Source: Panaeolus papilionaceus
Lineage: Eukaryota > Basidiomycota > Agaricomycetes > Agaricales
Direction: 5' to 3'
Length of the DNA: 64,000 bases
Assembly: GCA_015501605.1 (NCBI GenBank)
Contig: JADNRZ010000011.1
Span: forward strand, 806,001-870,000
Positions 34,473 to 46,340 of this stretch are shown one piece after another (the first letter of the stretch is position 1; the number at the start of each line of letters is the position of its first letter). The notes below the pieces were generated by a model. It searched no databases. It was not told the origin of the DNA and saw nothing but the letters and a program-made list of their open reading frames with translations. The translations under genes were made by a program, and so were the position numbers.

Positions 34473-35280
34473 GGTCGTGTGGGATGATACTAGTAGAGAG
34501 TTTCTGTATGTGAAGTTAACTTCTGGGGATGAAGCTGGAGATATGGAGACCCACATTAGGGAATTTATACTGTTTCCGGCACTGTGACCCATCACTCCTC
34601 CTTCCATACCTGCTTCACCTGTGTCGAACGCTGCTCGCTGCTAATATTGACCAATCGGGATAGTCATTCTTTATTGAATTCCATTGTCCGCCACTTCATT
34701 CCAATTTTTGAACCCCATTACCCTATTGCGATGCAATTCAATGCACGAGTGCTCAATCACTTGTATTGGTCCCAATGCTCATCCGTTCTCACCCTCATTT
34801 CCGTGTGGATTTTGGCCCTTGGGTCGGAGCTGGTTATGTAGAGCTCGAATATTCAACTGCCACATATACATTGCAGACGTTTGTCCTTGCAAGTTAAGCC
34901 GAGCTAAAGCGCTCTTTCGTGGGATAAAGAACGACTGCAATAGATTACCGATGAACATTCCAGTAAATCTAGTAACGTCTTAATACGAGCGGTCAACGAC
35001 TTTCATTCCTTAAACTTTAGTTTATGATTCTTGTGTGCAATGCGTTAACATTGCATTTCAACCAAGTTCACACCTCACAGGTAAATGGCGGTGGTAAGTA
35101 GGTCATAAACAATCATTTAGTTTCGATGTTCCTATAACCCCCGTGAGGCTGTCGTGGGGTGTCCACCATCCACCACCTTATCAATTGAATGCAACAACTC
35201 GCTTGAATAGATGAGTTCTACTCACTCGCTGCAATCAAATGCGGAGTCCCAAATCCATCGGTTATGCCCCTGAGCGACCC
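34011..35280. repeat. Block B, copy 4 (3'-truncated)
   Basis: Keeps the promoter and right arm of the block (to about 35280) but lacks the left arm present in copies 1, 2, 3 and 5. Confidence 0.75.
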
Positions 35281-35589
35281 CATCTTCAAATAGCTACCAA
35301 CTATTCATTTCGATGACAGATTATTGGGAGCCTCGGCGACCGGCTGGGTGGGCTTGCGAAGATCTTAGGCAAGGATTCGTTCCCCTTAGGGCCAGGGATT
35401 GGGGGTTTGGTTGATGAGAGGATCATTTAGGTGTAGCCTACCTCGGGGACTGCGATCGGGCACCTTTGTGTAGAGAATACATAAGTATAAATAAAAATAA
35501 AAAAGAGCCTTACAGTAATGTGTAACTCCTTACGTAAAAGTACCGTGAGGGTGACACGAGGTGATCAAGAGAGGGCGAAACCAAGACTT

Positions 35590-36714
35590 CTAACACTTCT
35601 GTCAATTGGCCGGGGAAAATCTACCACCCGGATGAAGTTTAAGATTGCATGTGGCTAGCCATACCGCACATGTGTATATATAGCTTTACAGTATCTTGGT
35701 TTGTATGACGTCGCTGGCTACGAGAGTCAGGTGTTGTAGTTCCATCAGCGGTATTGCTGGAATGAGTTGAGATGACGGTACAAAACTTGAATGGGGACGT
35801 TTAGTAGCCCGTAATGACGAAGCTGATGGTCCACACCAATCCTAAAGGCGATTGGCCCACGATACTTTGATAGGTTTGTTCATGTATCCAAGGGACACTG
35901 TACAAGGAAGAGTATCACTGCGTTAATATACCCGCACGCACATACCAGAGTTTTACATGCTCGTCGTCACCATCAGAAGACAAAGAAGACCATTCTAAGG
36001 AAGGATAAGTGTGCTGTAGAGTCGGCGCTTAGATATTTCAAAGTCAGTCAGGACTCGGCGAGACACGATATCATCGCTGTAACCGGATTTAATCACTGCA
36101 GTGTACCTGACTTACCCCACACTCCTCCCGAGGTTCATCAGGATTCAGACAATCAAGTACGATATTTCTCCTTATTCTAGGTTTCTCTTACCATTTGGAT
36201 TATTAGTATCATCCAAGGCCCAAGGGTCATAATAATCTCTCGAATTCAATTCCGAGTCTGAGGTGAGATAATTGCTTATAATAAATTCCTTGATAAGCGA
36301 TTTATTTAAATCCATTATTAAAAAAATTGGCTGACTACCTCACACGCTTATTTTTTGATTTGATTTGACTTTGACTTTCCCCAGTCACACCAACCCAAAG
36401 GCATACACCCTCCTTAACCTACACAGAATTTCACACCAATATACCTTGGTCATGCGCATTTCACGAGTGATTTGAGGAATCTAGGCGACAATCGTTACAG
36501 CGCCTAATCAATCGAAAGCAATCCACGAGTCACCGCTAACTAAAGCCCATCCTCGTGCATCATCGCACTTTCCCCTCAACTCGTGATCACCGCCATCTGC
36601 TCATCCTAACCCACTTCACTTCATCACCCGACGATCTCTCTCTCCACTCAAGAGTCAAGACAGGTCTGTTCACGAGGTTCAGCCCCATGTCTTCAGAACC
36701 GAACACGAAATCAT
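35590..36714. repeat. Block A, copy 3
   Basis: Most complete short frame of the block: start at 35745-35743, MELQHLTLVASDVIQTKIL. The right end carries the 5' flank and first codons of the gene family found intact at 40850, cut after about ten codons where block B begins. Confidence 0.7.
36540..36714 (+). pseudogene. 5' fragment of the 40850-type gene fused to block B
   Basis: The sequence from 36540 matches the upstream region of the gene at 40850. An ATG at 36687 starts MSSEPNTKSS, aligned with MSDSPNTPNG of the intact gene. Homology then ends at the block B junction (ATCCACAATAGGCAATG). This is a duplication breakpoint within the coding start. Confidence 0.6.
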
Positions 36715-38900
36715 CCACAATAGGCAATGTGGCTACTACATTTGGCAATAACGAGCGCCCCTGTTACAAGCCGTCAATTGTCCACCAACACGTTGAGCCA
36801 CATTGCGCGCATTGTGCTCATTAATATGATTAACTGATTATAGGTTGTCTCGGATGTTATGAATTGCTCTGTTGTCGCTCTGAGGCACGTTGTGCCGCGA
36901 TAACTGAGTGTATTCAATAGGAGGCCCCAGAGAGTTGATAGATAGATAGATAGTAGTTTCCAAGAGCCCGCACCAATTGCTAATTTAATGCTCATACAAC
37001 AATTTATATTGAATTCTGCGTACAACAACATCACTTGGTAAGTATACATTCATAACGTTTGTAATTTCTCCCCATCTTTTCTTTCGAAACCAGAATTTCA
37101 AAATACCAGGAACAGCTTTGACACACCATCGGGACCCAGGCAACCAAAACGATAGAGGGATCTGGATGTCTTCGTACCTAGGCTGACTTGAACGTTCGAA
37201 CGGCGATCAAGCAGGAACGATGGTAAAGTACGATTGGGGAGCGACAATCTTGCTCCCTGGTTTAACAATGAACTAGGGACAATCATCAATATTTAGCCGC
37301 ACAAGACTTAAAGCCAGCACACAAGGCACTATATAGGTACTCACAACTGGGCCAATGCCAAACTCGTCAATGACGTACAAGTCAGCACCGTTGGCGGGGA
37401 TGATTCTGCGGCCAATTTTTAATGCCAGTGATCAGCACAACCACGTTCTAAGGAAAGTACGGAATTTTTTAAAAAAAAGACCACTGACTGGTGTGTCATC
37501 TTTCCTTCGGCGTCAATGGTTGGGACGATTTCCCAATCGAATGGCTTGGAGGTCCAAATGAGCTTCGTACCGTCCTCTGCGTGCTGAATTTTTTTAATTT
37601 TATTTTTAATTAAAAAAAGGTGAGTTTCCGACCTGGTACCCAGAATGACTTAAAAGTTAACGCACGTCAGGTAAACCGATATAGAGACCATGTGTCCCAG
37701 CAATGCTAAGTATGACATTGTTGTTCTGAACGGGTTTGCTGAACTTTAAGATCTAAACCCACGATTAGTATCTGCATGCTCCTACAGTTACAAAATAAGT
37801 TAGGTACGCACAGAGTCCGAAGGGACAGAATTGGCGCCATCCTGAGTTTTGACAACGCCATTAGCTGTTGCTCCTTCATTGGTGGGGTACCAACGAGTAT
37901 TCACGCTCTTGATACGGTATGAAGTGGGTGTCATGGTCGTGTGAGAAGATGATAGTACTGGTAGACGAGGCTCAGTTCAGAGTAGTTTGTGAGGTTAACT
38001 TGTGAAGACGAAGATGAAGCTGGAGTTGAAGAGACTGAAATCGGACTATTTATACGCTTACCAGAATCGTGGCATATCACTATTCCTCCCATATGGACCG
38101 ACTTCAGTGCAGTGCAGTGCTCACTGTTAAAGTCCGCCATTTCCGCCATTCAACGCTAAATTTGAACCCCATTACGCTAATATGACACAGTTCCATGCAC
38201 GAATGCTCAATGATTTCCATTGCCAGTGCTCTCAATGCCCATCGGTTCTCACCCTCATTTCTGAGTAGATTTTCGACCTTGGATACATTCCAGAATCCAG
38301 ATGTTGTCTTTGGTAGTTAAGCTGGCCCAGGGCCCTTTTGGAGAATGAACAAATGCAAGAAGTTGACCGTGATGATTCTAGCCACGATGGTCTCGTCCTG
38401 ACGTACATATGTCGCTGCCTTTGGCCCGTTTCGGGGTTGGCGTCCTTTGTGCGGTTTTTGCCCATTGAATGTCAATGGTTCTGTTTGCCTAGAATTTAGG
38501 GTCTGAGGAATTGGTTTGAACCGCAAGTCCAGAACAGTCCATGTGGTATGTATTCGAAACTTGAGTTGGACTCGGAAAATGTCAGTACTGCCGTGCAGGT
38601 CGTGGCCCTCATCCACGTAATTATAGTATTAACGTCTTAATAAAAGTCTATGGTTAAAGACCTCCATTGGGCGGTTAAGGAGGTCATAGACGTCCATCTA
38701 TTCTGATAATAGTCTCGACTGTCCTACTTAATACCTCTGTGTTCACCGCCTATCCCCCCAGTATTGAATGCGAAAACTATCGAGTCTCTTGGAGACTTGG
38801 ATGGACAAGTTCTACACGGCTGGGCACAATCCGGATCCGTCGATTGACCCGTGCTGTATGAGGGTAGATTTAATTCATTCGAAGCACCTACATATCCACA
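36715..38900. repeat. Block B, copy 5
   Basis: Complete left arm, array gene copy 5, promoter and right arm; more diverged than copies 1-3 in the right arm (38300-38900). Confidence 0.75.
37207..37934 (-). CDS. Small cytoplasmic protein family, array copy 5 (intact)
   Basis: Exons 37934-37812, 37752-37666, 37583-37489, 37405-37345, 37272-37207; 432 nt, 143 aa, phases consistent. It is the most diverged intact member: TSYRIKS, LKFSKPV, SIAGTHGLYIGLPD, LIWTSKPFDWEIVP, IIPANGADLYVIDEFGIG, YFTIVPA. The W-E-I-V-P segment and the FGIG turn are kept, so selection probably still acts on the fold. TATA box near 38050. Function unknown. Confidence 0.83.
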
Positions 38901-39599
38901 TTGACATACGGTCACTTGAACATAACCGTGCCCCTTTCAATTCACATACATACACAGAGGACGGTCAACAATCGATGCGGATGTGCTTTTCCTGACCAAG
39001 CTTCGTCGTTCGCGTCACCAAAAAGCCTGAGACCGCCCAGGTACCCAGTGCGCTCAACGCCCAACGCCCAATGCGCGCAGCTTGATGTACATAATCGAGA
39101 TTCAGATTCAGAATTGAGATACGTAATAAGACCAGTGACATGCCAATCGCTCTCGAATCGAGTCTCGATACGATACAACGAAACGACCACGAGAGCACGG
39201 AAAACTTGAATTCGAAGTTGTCCACATTTTTGTTGGGTATGGATGTCAAATTTAATGTTCTGGTACCCCAACTCTAAATGTTTGACATATGCATTTGTAA
39301 GTTTTAAAGGGGAGCAGAAGCGCTCAGAAGCGTCTAATTCCTTCCGCATAATTATTTGCGGTTTACATAATTTGTTGGTTAGGTTTAGAGGACGTGTGAG
39401 TACTATTTGGTCGGGCTTATTTATTACCTTCATGATGTGAGGAATTGGGAGCTAATCGACCCTTGATTTAATACAGCCTTCCTCGATTCGTGCCAGTGTT
39501 CCTGGTTCACGAATCCAAGGAGCACTGTACATACTCGCGTATACTCATATTCCACTCGGGACTCACAGCACAGGAGGCAAAGAGCAGCTAGGGGCTGCC

Positions 39600-40700
39600 T
39601 AAAGCTGGTGGTAGATGGCCATGGGACGGAACGCATTGACATCCTCCTCCGACAGGGAGCTCGAGGCCATCACCTGGTCCATGGCGGTGCGTTCATTGAC
39701 TCGGGTGAGCGTTTGCTGTTCGTTGCGCTTCAGCTCCAAATGGGAGCTTATCCTGAAAGCGGCAGCACTCCGCCACGGAGGGCTTGGAATAGGGGGAGGG
39801 GGAAGATCTGCATAATGTTCGAGCTCAAGGACCAAGCCCAAGATTGTATGTGGCGACGGCCATGCCGGATGTACAGGTATACATAGCTTCACTGCTGTGT
39901 GACGACGTCACTGGATGCGAAAGTCAGGTGTACATGTTGTAGTTCCATCAGGCCTCAGCGTTGTTGTTGGGATGAGGCGAAGTGACAGTGCTGAGTGATG
40001 ATGACGATGTTGATAGGTGTTGATAGTCTGCCCAAGGCCTAAAGGCGATTGGCTCGATGCTTTTGATAGGTTTGTTCGTGTATCCAAGGAACAAGGTACA
40101 AGCTGGTACAAGCATGAGTATCACCGCGTTTATATATACGCCCTTCCCGGAGTTTTATCTGCTCGTCATCGTCAGAAGAGGGAGAGACGAGCGATAATTG
40201 CCATAGAATCGGCGATTGGATATTTCAAAGTCCGTCAGCAGACTCAGCGAGCCACGACATCATCGCCGTAACCGAATTTGTAGTGTACCTGTCTTACCCC
40301 ACACTCCTCCCGAGGTCATCAGACGATCAAGCTCCAGTACGATATTTCTCCATAACCCAGGTGTCTCGTACATACCATTTGGATTTCTAGTATCACCCCT
40401 GACCCAAGGGTTGTAATATAATCTAATCCACAAATTCAAGGTGAGTATAATAATTCATTGATAAGCAATTTAAATTCATTATTTAAAAAAATTGACTTCC
40501 TGACGTACCTCACACGCTTATTTTTTGATTTGATTTGACTTTCCCCAGTCTGCCTCCAACCAATCCAAAGTCATCCACGAGTCACCGCTAACTAAAGCTC
40601 AGCCTCGTGCATCATCTCACCATCTCCTCAACCCGTGATCACCACCATCTCCCATCTTAACCCACTCTTCACTCCATCACCCGACGATCTCCCTCTCCCC
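39600..40700. repeat. Block A, copy 4
   Basis: Short frame start at 39948-39946 (MELQHVHLTFASSDVV). Farther downstream on the reverse strand (39892-39599) a longer coding-like frame ends SLSEEDVNAFRP, which may be what remains of the original gene body. The right end is the upstream region of the gene at 40850. Confidence 0.6.
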
Positions 40701-40849
40701 GCTTCCCTCCTAGCTTCGCTCATCAAAGCCCCTGCGCTTTGCCATCCGTCCGTCCTCCCATTCCTCACACACAACCCGCCTCACAGCACCCCAATCCGCC
40801 CACCCTGGCCGACGTCGACTCATCCGCTCGCACTGAGCGTCCCCTCACC

Positions 40850-41468
40850 ATGTCCGACTCCCCCAACACCCCCAACGGCACCACCCACCCCCTCGCAGGC
40901 GAAGAGCTCGAATCCGGGCTCCTCTACGCCGTCCTCTCCTACCGGGGCGAGCTCGCCTCGTGGAACTGGGCCTTCTTCGTCCCCAACCCCAGCACATCCC
41001 CCATCGGGTCCAACGGCACCATGTTCCACGTCGTCGACGCCGAGAGCCCCGGCGTGTGGAAATTCGAGGTCGAGCAGCGGGATGTGCTCAACAGCCCCTT
41101 GGTCGTGGCCATTCTGCGCTTGGCGGATGTCGGGTTTTTGGGCGGGTATGATGATGTGGTGGGGCAGGACAGCTTGATGCCCATCTTCAAGACGGTGTCT
41201 ATACCGAGCGTGGCGTCGACGGAGTTTAGCTCGCGGTCGTGGTTTTTGGATGCGATTTGCTCGTTGCATGATTGTGGGGTTGTGCAGTGCGATGATGTGT
41301 GGTTGTTGGAGAGGGAGATTAGGAGGTGTGCGTTTACGGCGATGGATAAGTATTTGGGGAATAAAGGTGTGTGCGGCTCTTGGTTTTTGGGAAGAGGGGG
41401 TGGTTGAGTCGCTCATAGATTTGAATTCTATAGGTTGGACAGCGTATAGATCGGAGCATTGCGCTTAG
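40850..41468 (+). CDS. Conserved fungal protein of unknown function (possibly DUF6914-like)
   Basis: Exons 40850-41366 and 41434-41468 give 552 nt, 183 aa. I recognise the pattern from uncharacterised basidiomycete proteins: an LYAVLSYRGELASWNWAFFV strand near the start, FHVVDAESPGVWKFE, then LMPIFKTVSIP, SRSWFLDAICSLHDCGVV and LLEREIRRCAFTAMDKYL. The N-C-pair layout (VLSYRG...FHVVD...WFLDAI) recalls DUF6914-type proteins, but that name is tentative. The chosen start matches the truncated copy at 36687; an in-frame ATG at 40739 would add 37 low-complexity residues. Codon third positions are strongly C-rich in the first half. Its 5' flank is part of duplicated block A. Confidence 0.75.
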
Positions 41469-42979
41469 CTGTGGTGGAATGCGGGTGGTTGAAGGTGAAG
41501 TGGGTTATGGGCAACGGTGAATGCGTCGTTTATGGCGGTTTATGATATAATAAAATATAAATATGAATATATGGTACGTTGTTGCTATATATCCCGATCT
41601 CTTTCCATCTCCACTCTCATTGTGGAGTGGAGACTTTGCCCGTCGTCCCTTGTTCATGGAGTACTTTGTTCTCAATATAGGTTCTCTCATCACTCTTCAC
41701 TGCGACTTATTCTAACATTGTCCTAATCGATACACGGATCACTCTACCTCGACGCCCATCACATCGCCCATGCCATCAGCCCGACGTTTTAGCGCAAAGC
41801 AAACATCCGCCTCCAATACTTCCCCTACCGCTCATCCACCATCACGGTCTACAACATCGCACTTCCCTTGATCCATCCATCCAACCAAACTAACCAACCT
41901 ATTGTATCACGAACTGAATTCTCTTCCTTTTGACTGCGCTTCAACGTTTCTTGTCTTCATTCCATTCTGGTAGTGTTCCGGTTCGCTGGGGGTTTTCATT
42001 GTTCAGGGGGATATATGTATATATGCACAAGCGCAGCACCAGTAGATTACAATCACCATCTCAGTATGACTCGGCGCAAGCTTTGGGTTTTACCGTTTGG
42101 ATTCGAATTTGCTTTATCTTCATGTTTTGGTGGTCTGGTGATACATACATATTCGTACACATTTCAGGCTATTGGTTTTCCCGTTCTCGCGCCCTGTCGT
42201 ACATACATAAGTCCTGTACATTATTTGCCGAAGGAAGCCACTTGGTCCTTTTGCTCGTTCACCACTAGAGTTGTTTGTTGACTCGTTTTGTGGACAATTT
42301 GAATTACTAGTACTTGTAACGTTTTGGGATTGGAAAATGGGAAGCGAAGAGGAGAAATCCAACGAAATCGACACAATGCACGGAGGAGTGGAAATCAACG
42401 AGGGGCGCGAAAGGAGAGGGAAACCGAGAACGTTTGAAAAATGAACGAGAAATGAATCAAGCCGAGGCGAAAATCGATGAAAGCACATCAAAAAATTGTA
42501 ATAAATAACGTCGATACCGACGTCATTCCCTTGGTGGGTGCGTCATTGATGGACGGGTGGGATTCCGACGGCGATGAGAGGGGGAAGATTGAGATTGATT
42601 AGATTAGGTTAGATGTTAAATTAAGGTTGGAAGCGAGGCGAGGCAAGGGAGTGACGTCGTTCAAAGAAAGCGAGGGAGAGGAGAGGGGGTTAGAGCGAGG
42701 AGTCGGGAGGGTCTGGACGCGGACTCTTGATTTGAATTTTGTTGGGATGACCAATGTCATTGTTCCTGTGCGTCCTCATGCATATGTCAAACGCCGGCGG
42801 TTCTCCGTGATGATACTTGCATATCCATCGCAGACATAAACCAGTTGGTTTTACATAAATAAGCTAAGCTAAATGAGAGTTGGAAGGGTTCTCGAGTGCT
42901 CACTTGGCGCGTCGTCCAACAGGGGATGTCTGAGGGGATATTTATTATACTACTTAAGCTTATATCGCACCAACTAAAA
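41469..42979. other. Intergenic, no gene seen
   Basis: Downstream flanks of two converging genes. Overlapping forward frames at 41930-42281 contain no motif or splice logic I can support. Confidence 0.45.
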
Positions 42980-44723
42980 TCAAAGACTAAGACTCGCCAC
43001 CCCATTCGTCGTCCTTATCGTCGCACTCCCCCTCCCCCTTCCTTCTCCCCAACCCGCCTCACCGCTTACATCCCTCTTCCCACTTCTCACCCCTACCCAC
43101 CTCTTCCTCCCCCTCCCACTCGGATCCATGATCCGCGTATCATACTTAACAGCGGGCGGATACGCACTCGAATGCAAATCGAACGCGCCTTCGAATAATG
43201 GGTGCAAAGATACCTCTGCAGGCGAGTTCGTCGTAGAACCCGTGAAGTGTACAACGCCATCGACGGGTTGGGTTAGGAATGATACGGAGAGAGGGCTGTT
43301 GGTGGTTGATGTCGTAACTTCGTATGAGCCGAGATGGGTGGGCGAGAATAGACTTATGTCTGCGCGGAGGGGGCTACAACGGAAATAGGTGAGAATTTTG
43401 AAAATGGCGCAACCGTCATCATGAGGCGTATTACCTGTTAGTGGTTGAAATAACGACGTTGGGCGTTATCTCTCTCGATGCCGTGGCGCCGACGTCTACT
43501 TGAACATTCGAATTCGATGTTTGAATCACAAGAGACCCGGTGGTGTTGAAAACCCCCGTAACAGGCGAATTCGAGCTCCTGATGGACGCCTCGTAGAAGT
43601 GCAGTGCCTGTCACATGGTAAAACAATGTAAAATTCAGCAAAAAGCCTCTATCAATGCCCTAGATAGGTGTTATCATACCGCGGCGCTGATAGCTGCATT
43701 GGTACCCTGCAACGCAACATGCCTGAAGAAATACGGTGCAAGGTTGTAAAGATCATGTTGGGTATTGGGTAAATCCGTCTCAAAGTTCTTGATCACGTAG
43801 TCAGATGCCGAACTGGGCAGAGAGATGATCGTCTCGAAGCGCATGTGGGAGTTACGAGGCCACCCGTCGCGGTAGTGAGGAGTCTGGGGTTATAAGGTTA
43901 CAGTAATCAGAAATTTCAAGTCAGATATTATACGGCGAATCGAGAGGTACTCACGAAAATCCCAACACCACTCTCCTCCGCCACCCGCGAGACCACGCAC
44001 ACTTTTACAAGGTCCCGCAAATATGCCTCCGTATAATGAACAACAACACTAACCCCCACCCTGTCCCTCCTCATACGGGGATCGACGACAACCCTGGACG
44101 AGCCCCCAGACATGTCCCCTCGCGCAAGGAAATACAGCGCCTGCGAGGTAAGAGGCAAGTCAAAATAGGTTTGTGCGGTGAGGTACCGGTTATCGCGTGG
44201 TGCGAGGGGCTTCCAGCGATCGCTGGAAGTACAACTGGCGAGGTGGACGTTGGTGGGGATTTGGTATTCCCAAGGAGAGTCGGACGACTGGTATGAATTG
44301 AACCGTCTCGTGACGGTCTGCTTAGAGGGCGAAGTCGGGTTAAAGATTATATTTTGGTTTATACGAGTAGAGGCCTCAATAAAAACTCACTGTAACCCAC
44401 GGCTGCTGACCTCCCAACGCACTACTAGCCGCAAAACCAGAGGACGTTACGAAGAAAGCACCAAAAAGGAGCGTAATCCAGAGACACAGCGAGGCACAAC
44501 ATCCTCTGTGCCTATGGTGGTGGTGGTGGTGATCGGGACCAACGATTAAGACCGGGGGAGTGTGGACGGGGTGTGAGCCATGGTGGCCATGATGGATGGC
44601 GCCGTAGGCTGGTAGGTGGTGGTTGTGGTGGTTGTGATGGTTGTGATTGTGGTGGTTGTTATGATGTCCGCCATGGTGGTTGTTATGATGTCCGCCGTGG
44701 TGGTTGTGGTGATGATGGACCAT
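42980..44723 (-). CDS. Single-pass membrane protein with His-rich N-terminus, DUF7330-type
   Basis: Five exons: 44723-44391, 44317-43955, 43883-43680, 43607-43435, 43373-42980; 1,467 nt, 488 aa. Residues 1-75 are extremely rich in His and Asn (a run after MVHHHH). A transmembrane helix follows (CCASLCLWITLLFGAFFV), then a long extracytoplasmic part. The C-terminal half has the repeating beta-strand pattern of adhesin-like fungal proteins: TTGSLVIQTSNSNVQVDVG, TTNSPLSVSF, STTNSPAEVSLHP, and a DPSGRGR loop before a final TIRTTNGVASLSL. That arrangement is what I remember as DUF7330; function is unknown. The His-rich head could bind metal. All splice phases agree. Confidence 0.82.
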
Positions 44724-45814
44724 GGGTACTCACTAAACGGATCCTCTCTCGAGATGAGGAGAAGCACAGAGTCAGATGTGTGGGTGAGCGACAGCAAGAC
44801 AGTGGCCCCTGACGATGGCTCAAGATGGATAGATAGATAGCCTTTATAAGTAGCTAAACATCAATCTGATTCTCAATTATACGCAAAGGTTAAGTAAAGT
44901 TTCCGATAGACATGGACTCTCGCGCGAGCGCGCTGCGCTGCGACGTTAAATTTAGATTGTATACGCTCCTGGACCCAGTCACATGTGGTTCAATTGAATA
45001 AGTATAGCCATCATAGGTGCTGCGCGGAAGGAGGTCGCCTTTTATAGTTTTAATAGGGGGCATCTAGTCAATAGGTTGAACGTATGCATAATGTAAAGCC
45101 GGGAGTCAAGATAACGTTTGCGTGTCTGAAGAATGAAAATGGTTGTGCGTAGTTGGTTGATATTGATCCGAGCCCTCAGGTCGCCAGCTCAGGAAGGTTC
45201 GGTGACAGTGAAGGACCGCTCGAGTGAGCATGATAGGGTGGGGTCGTTGAAAGCCTATAATAATACCACAGGGCGATCGATGCAAATGGTTATTGTGCTC
45301 AGTGGTGAGCGCCATACCCTCGTCGCACGTACCCAGTTCAGCAGTTCAGAAGTTCAGGACCAGTCCAGATGTCAGAATCGCCGATAAGAAGAGTCCCACA
45401 TTTGGGCTGAAGAAACGCACTGTATTTCCAGAGTCGTGGACGAGCGACAAGACGCACAAGTTGAACATCATGATAAACGTAGAAGTCGAGTCAGCCTGTG
45501 GCGGTTCAAATCAAAGGCGATGGCAAACAAACCATCACAACGCGCCCACGCTTTTTATGGATGTGGGAGCGGTTAAATGACTGCCATAGCTTATTGGGAC
45601 GTTTAAGTCGAGTCTTCGTGATGATCGCAAACGTGAAGGTTGACAAAGAGTGGAAGTCGATAAGTAGGTAAAAATTAAATACACAGAAAGGGGAGCAAAA
45701 TTCATAAGTAGTAAATATCAAAACCTCAACAATGCCGCTGCACCACTGGATAGTGTGTCTACTACTGAAATAAGGAAGAAACTAAATGTCCTAGAAGGTA
45801 TGACCGTAGCGGCA
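44724..45814. other. Intergenic with a short GATA microsatellite
   Basis: A GATAGATAGATAG run is at about 44829-44842. Forward and reverse short frames between 45106 and 45721 are unsupported. Confidence 0.4.
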
Positions 45815-46340
45815 TCATACCTCTAAACAATCTTTAACCAGACCAGCATCTACAAGCTGCTCCACTGTTACAGTTAACCACGACCAAGCTTCGTCGGCTT
45901 CATCGGCAAATGGCACCAGGATCCGCTCTTGGAGTAGCTCTAATCCCTTGAGCAATGCCTTGGGTCCAACCAGAAATCCTAACTTCTCACGATGATCGAA
46001 TGGTACTGCTAGCATTAGATCCTCTGGGGTGAGGACAAGTTGTGCCAATGCAGGATTCGTCCCAGCGCTTTGCGTCTTGTGGGCAGATGGTAGTGCGTAG
46101 AATGGACTCTGTTTACCAGCTTCGAGGATGGCGTCGGACAGGCGGACAAATAGGCCAGATATTCTGTAGTTTGAGTTGTTGATGGCCCATATTTCTGCGT
46201 AGTGTGTGGGCTAGAGGAACCAAGGAAGAACTATATAATCAGCTTCCAGATGACGAGTGAGAAAATGATGGGACTGGTTCGAGAAAATGGTTCCTCACTA
46301 TGTCAACAGTGACGGCGCGACTGTACTGAGGCTTACCCAT
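45815..46340 (-). CDS. Small hypothetical protein, 145 aa
   Basis: Two exons, 46340-46299 and 46210-45815 (438 nt), join in phase at a GTGAGG donor and CTAG acceptor. The protein is mixed alpha/beta: YAEIWAINNSNYRISGLFVRL, an L-T-P-E-D-L-M-L segment and a C-terminal helix with an acidic DEADEAWSWL stretch. No signal peptide or membrane helix. I do not recognise the family. Confidence 0.6.

Noticed and set aside
40820..41416. 198-codon reverse frame opposite the 40850 gene
   Set aside because: It is the antisense of a C-rich coding exon; the forward protein has the conserved pattern.
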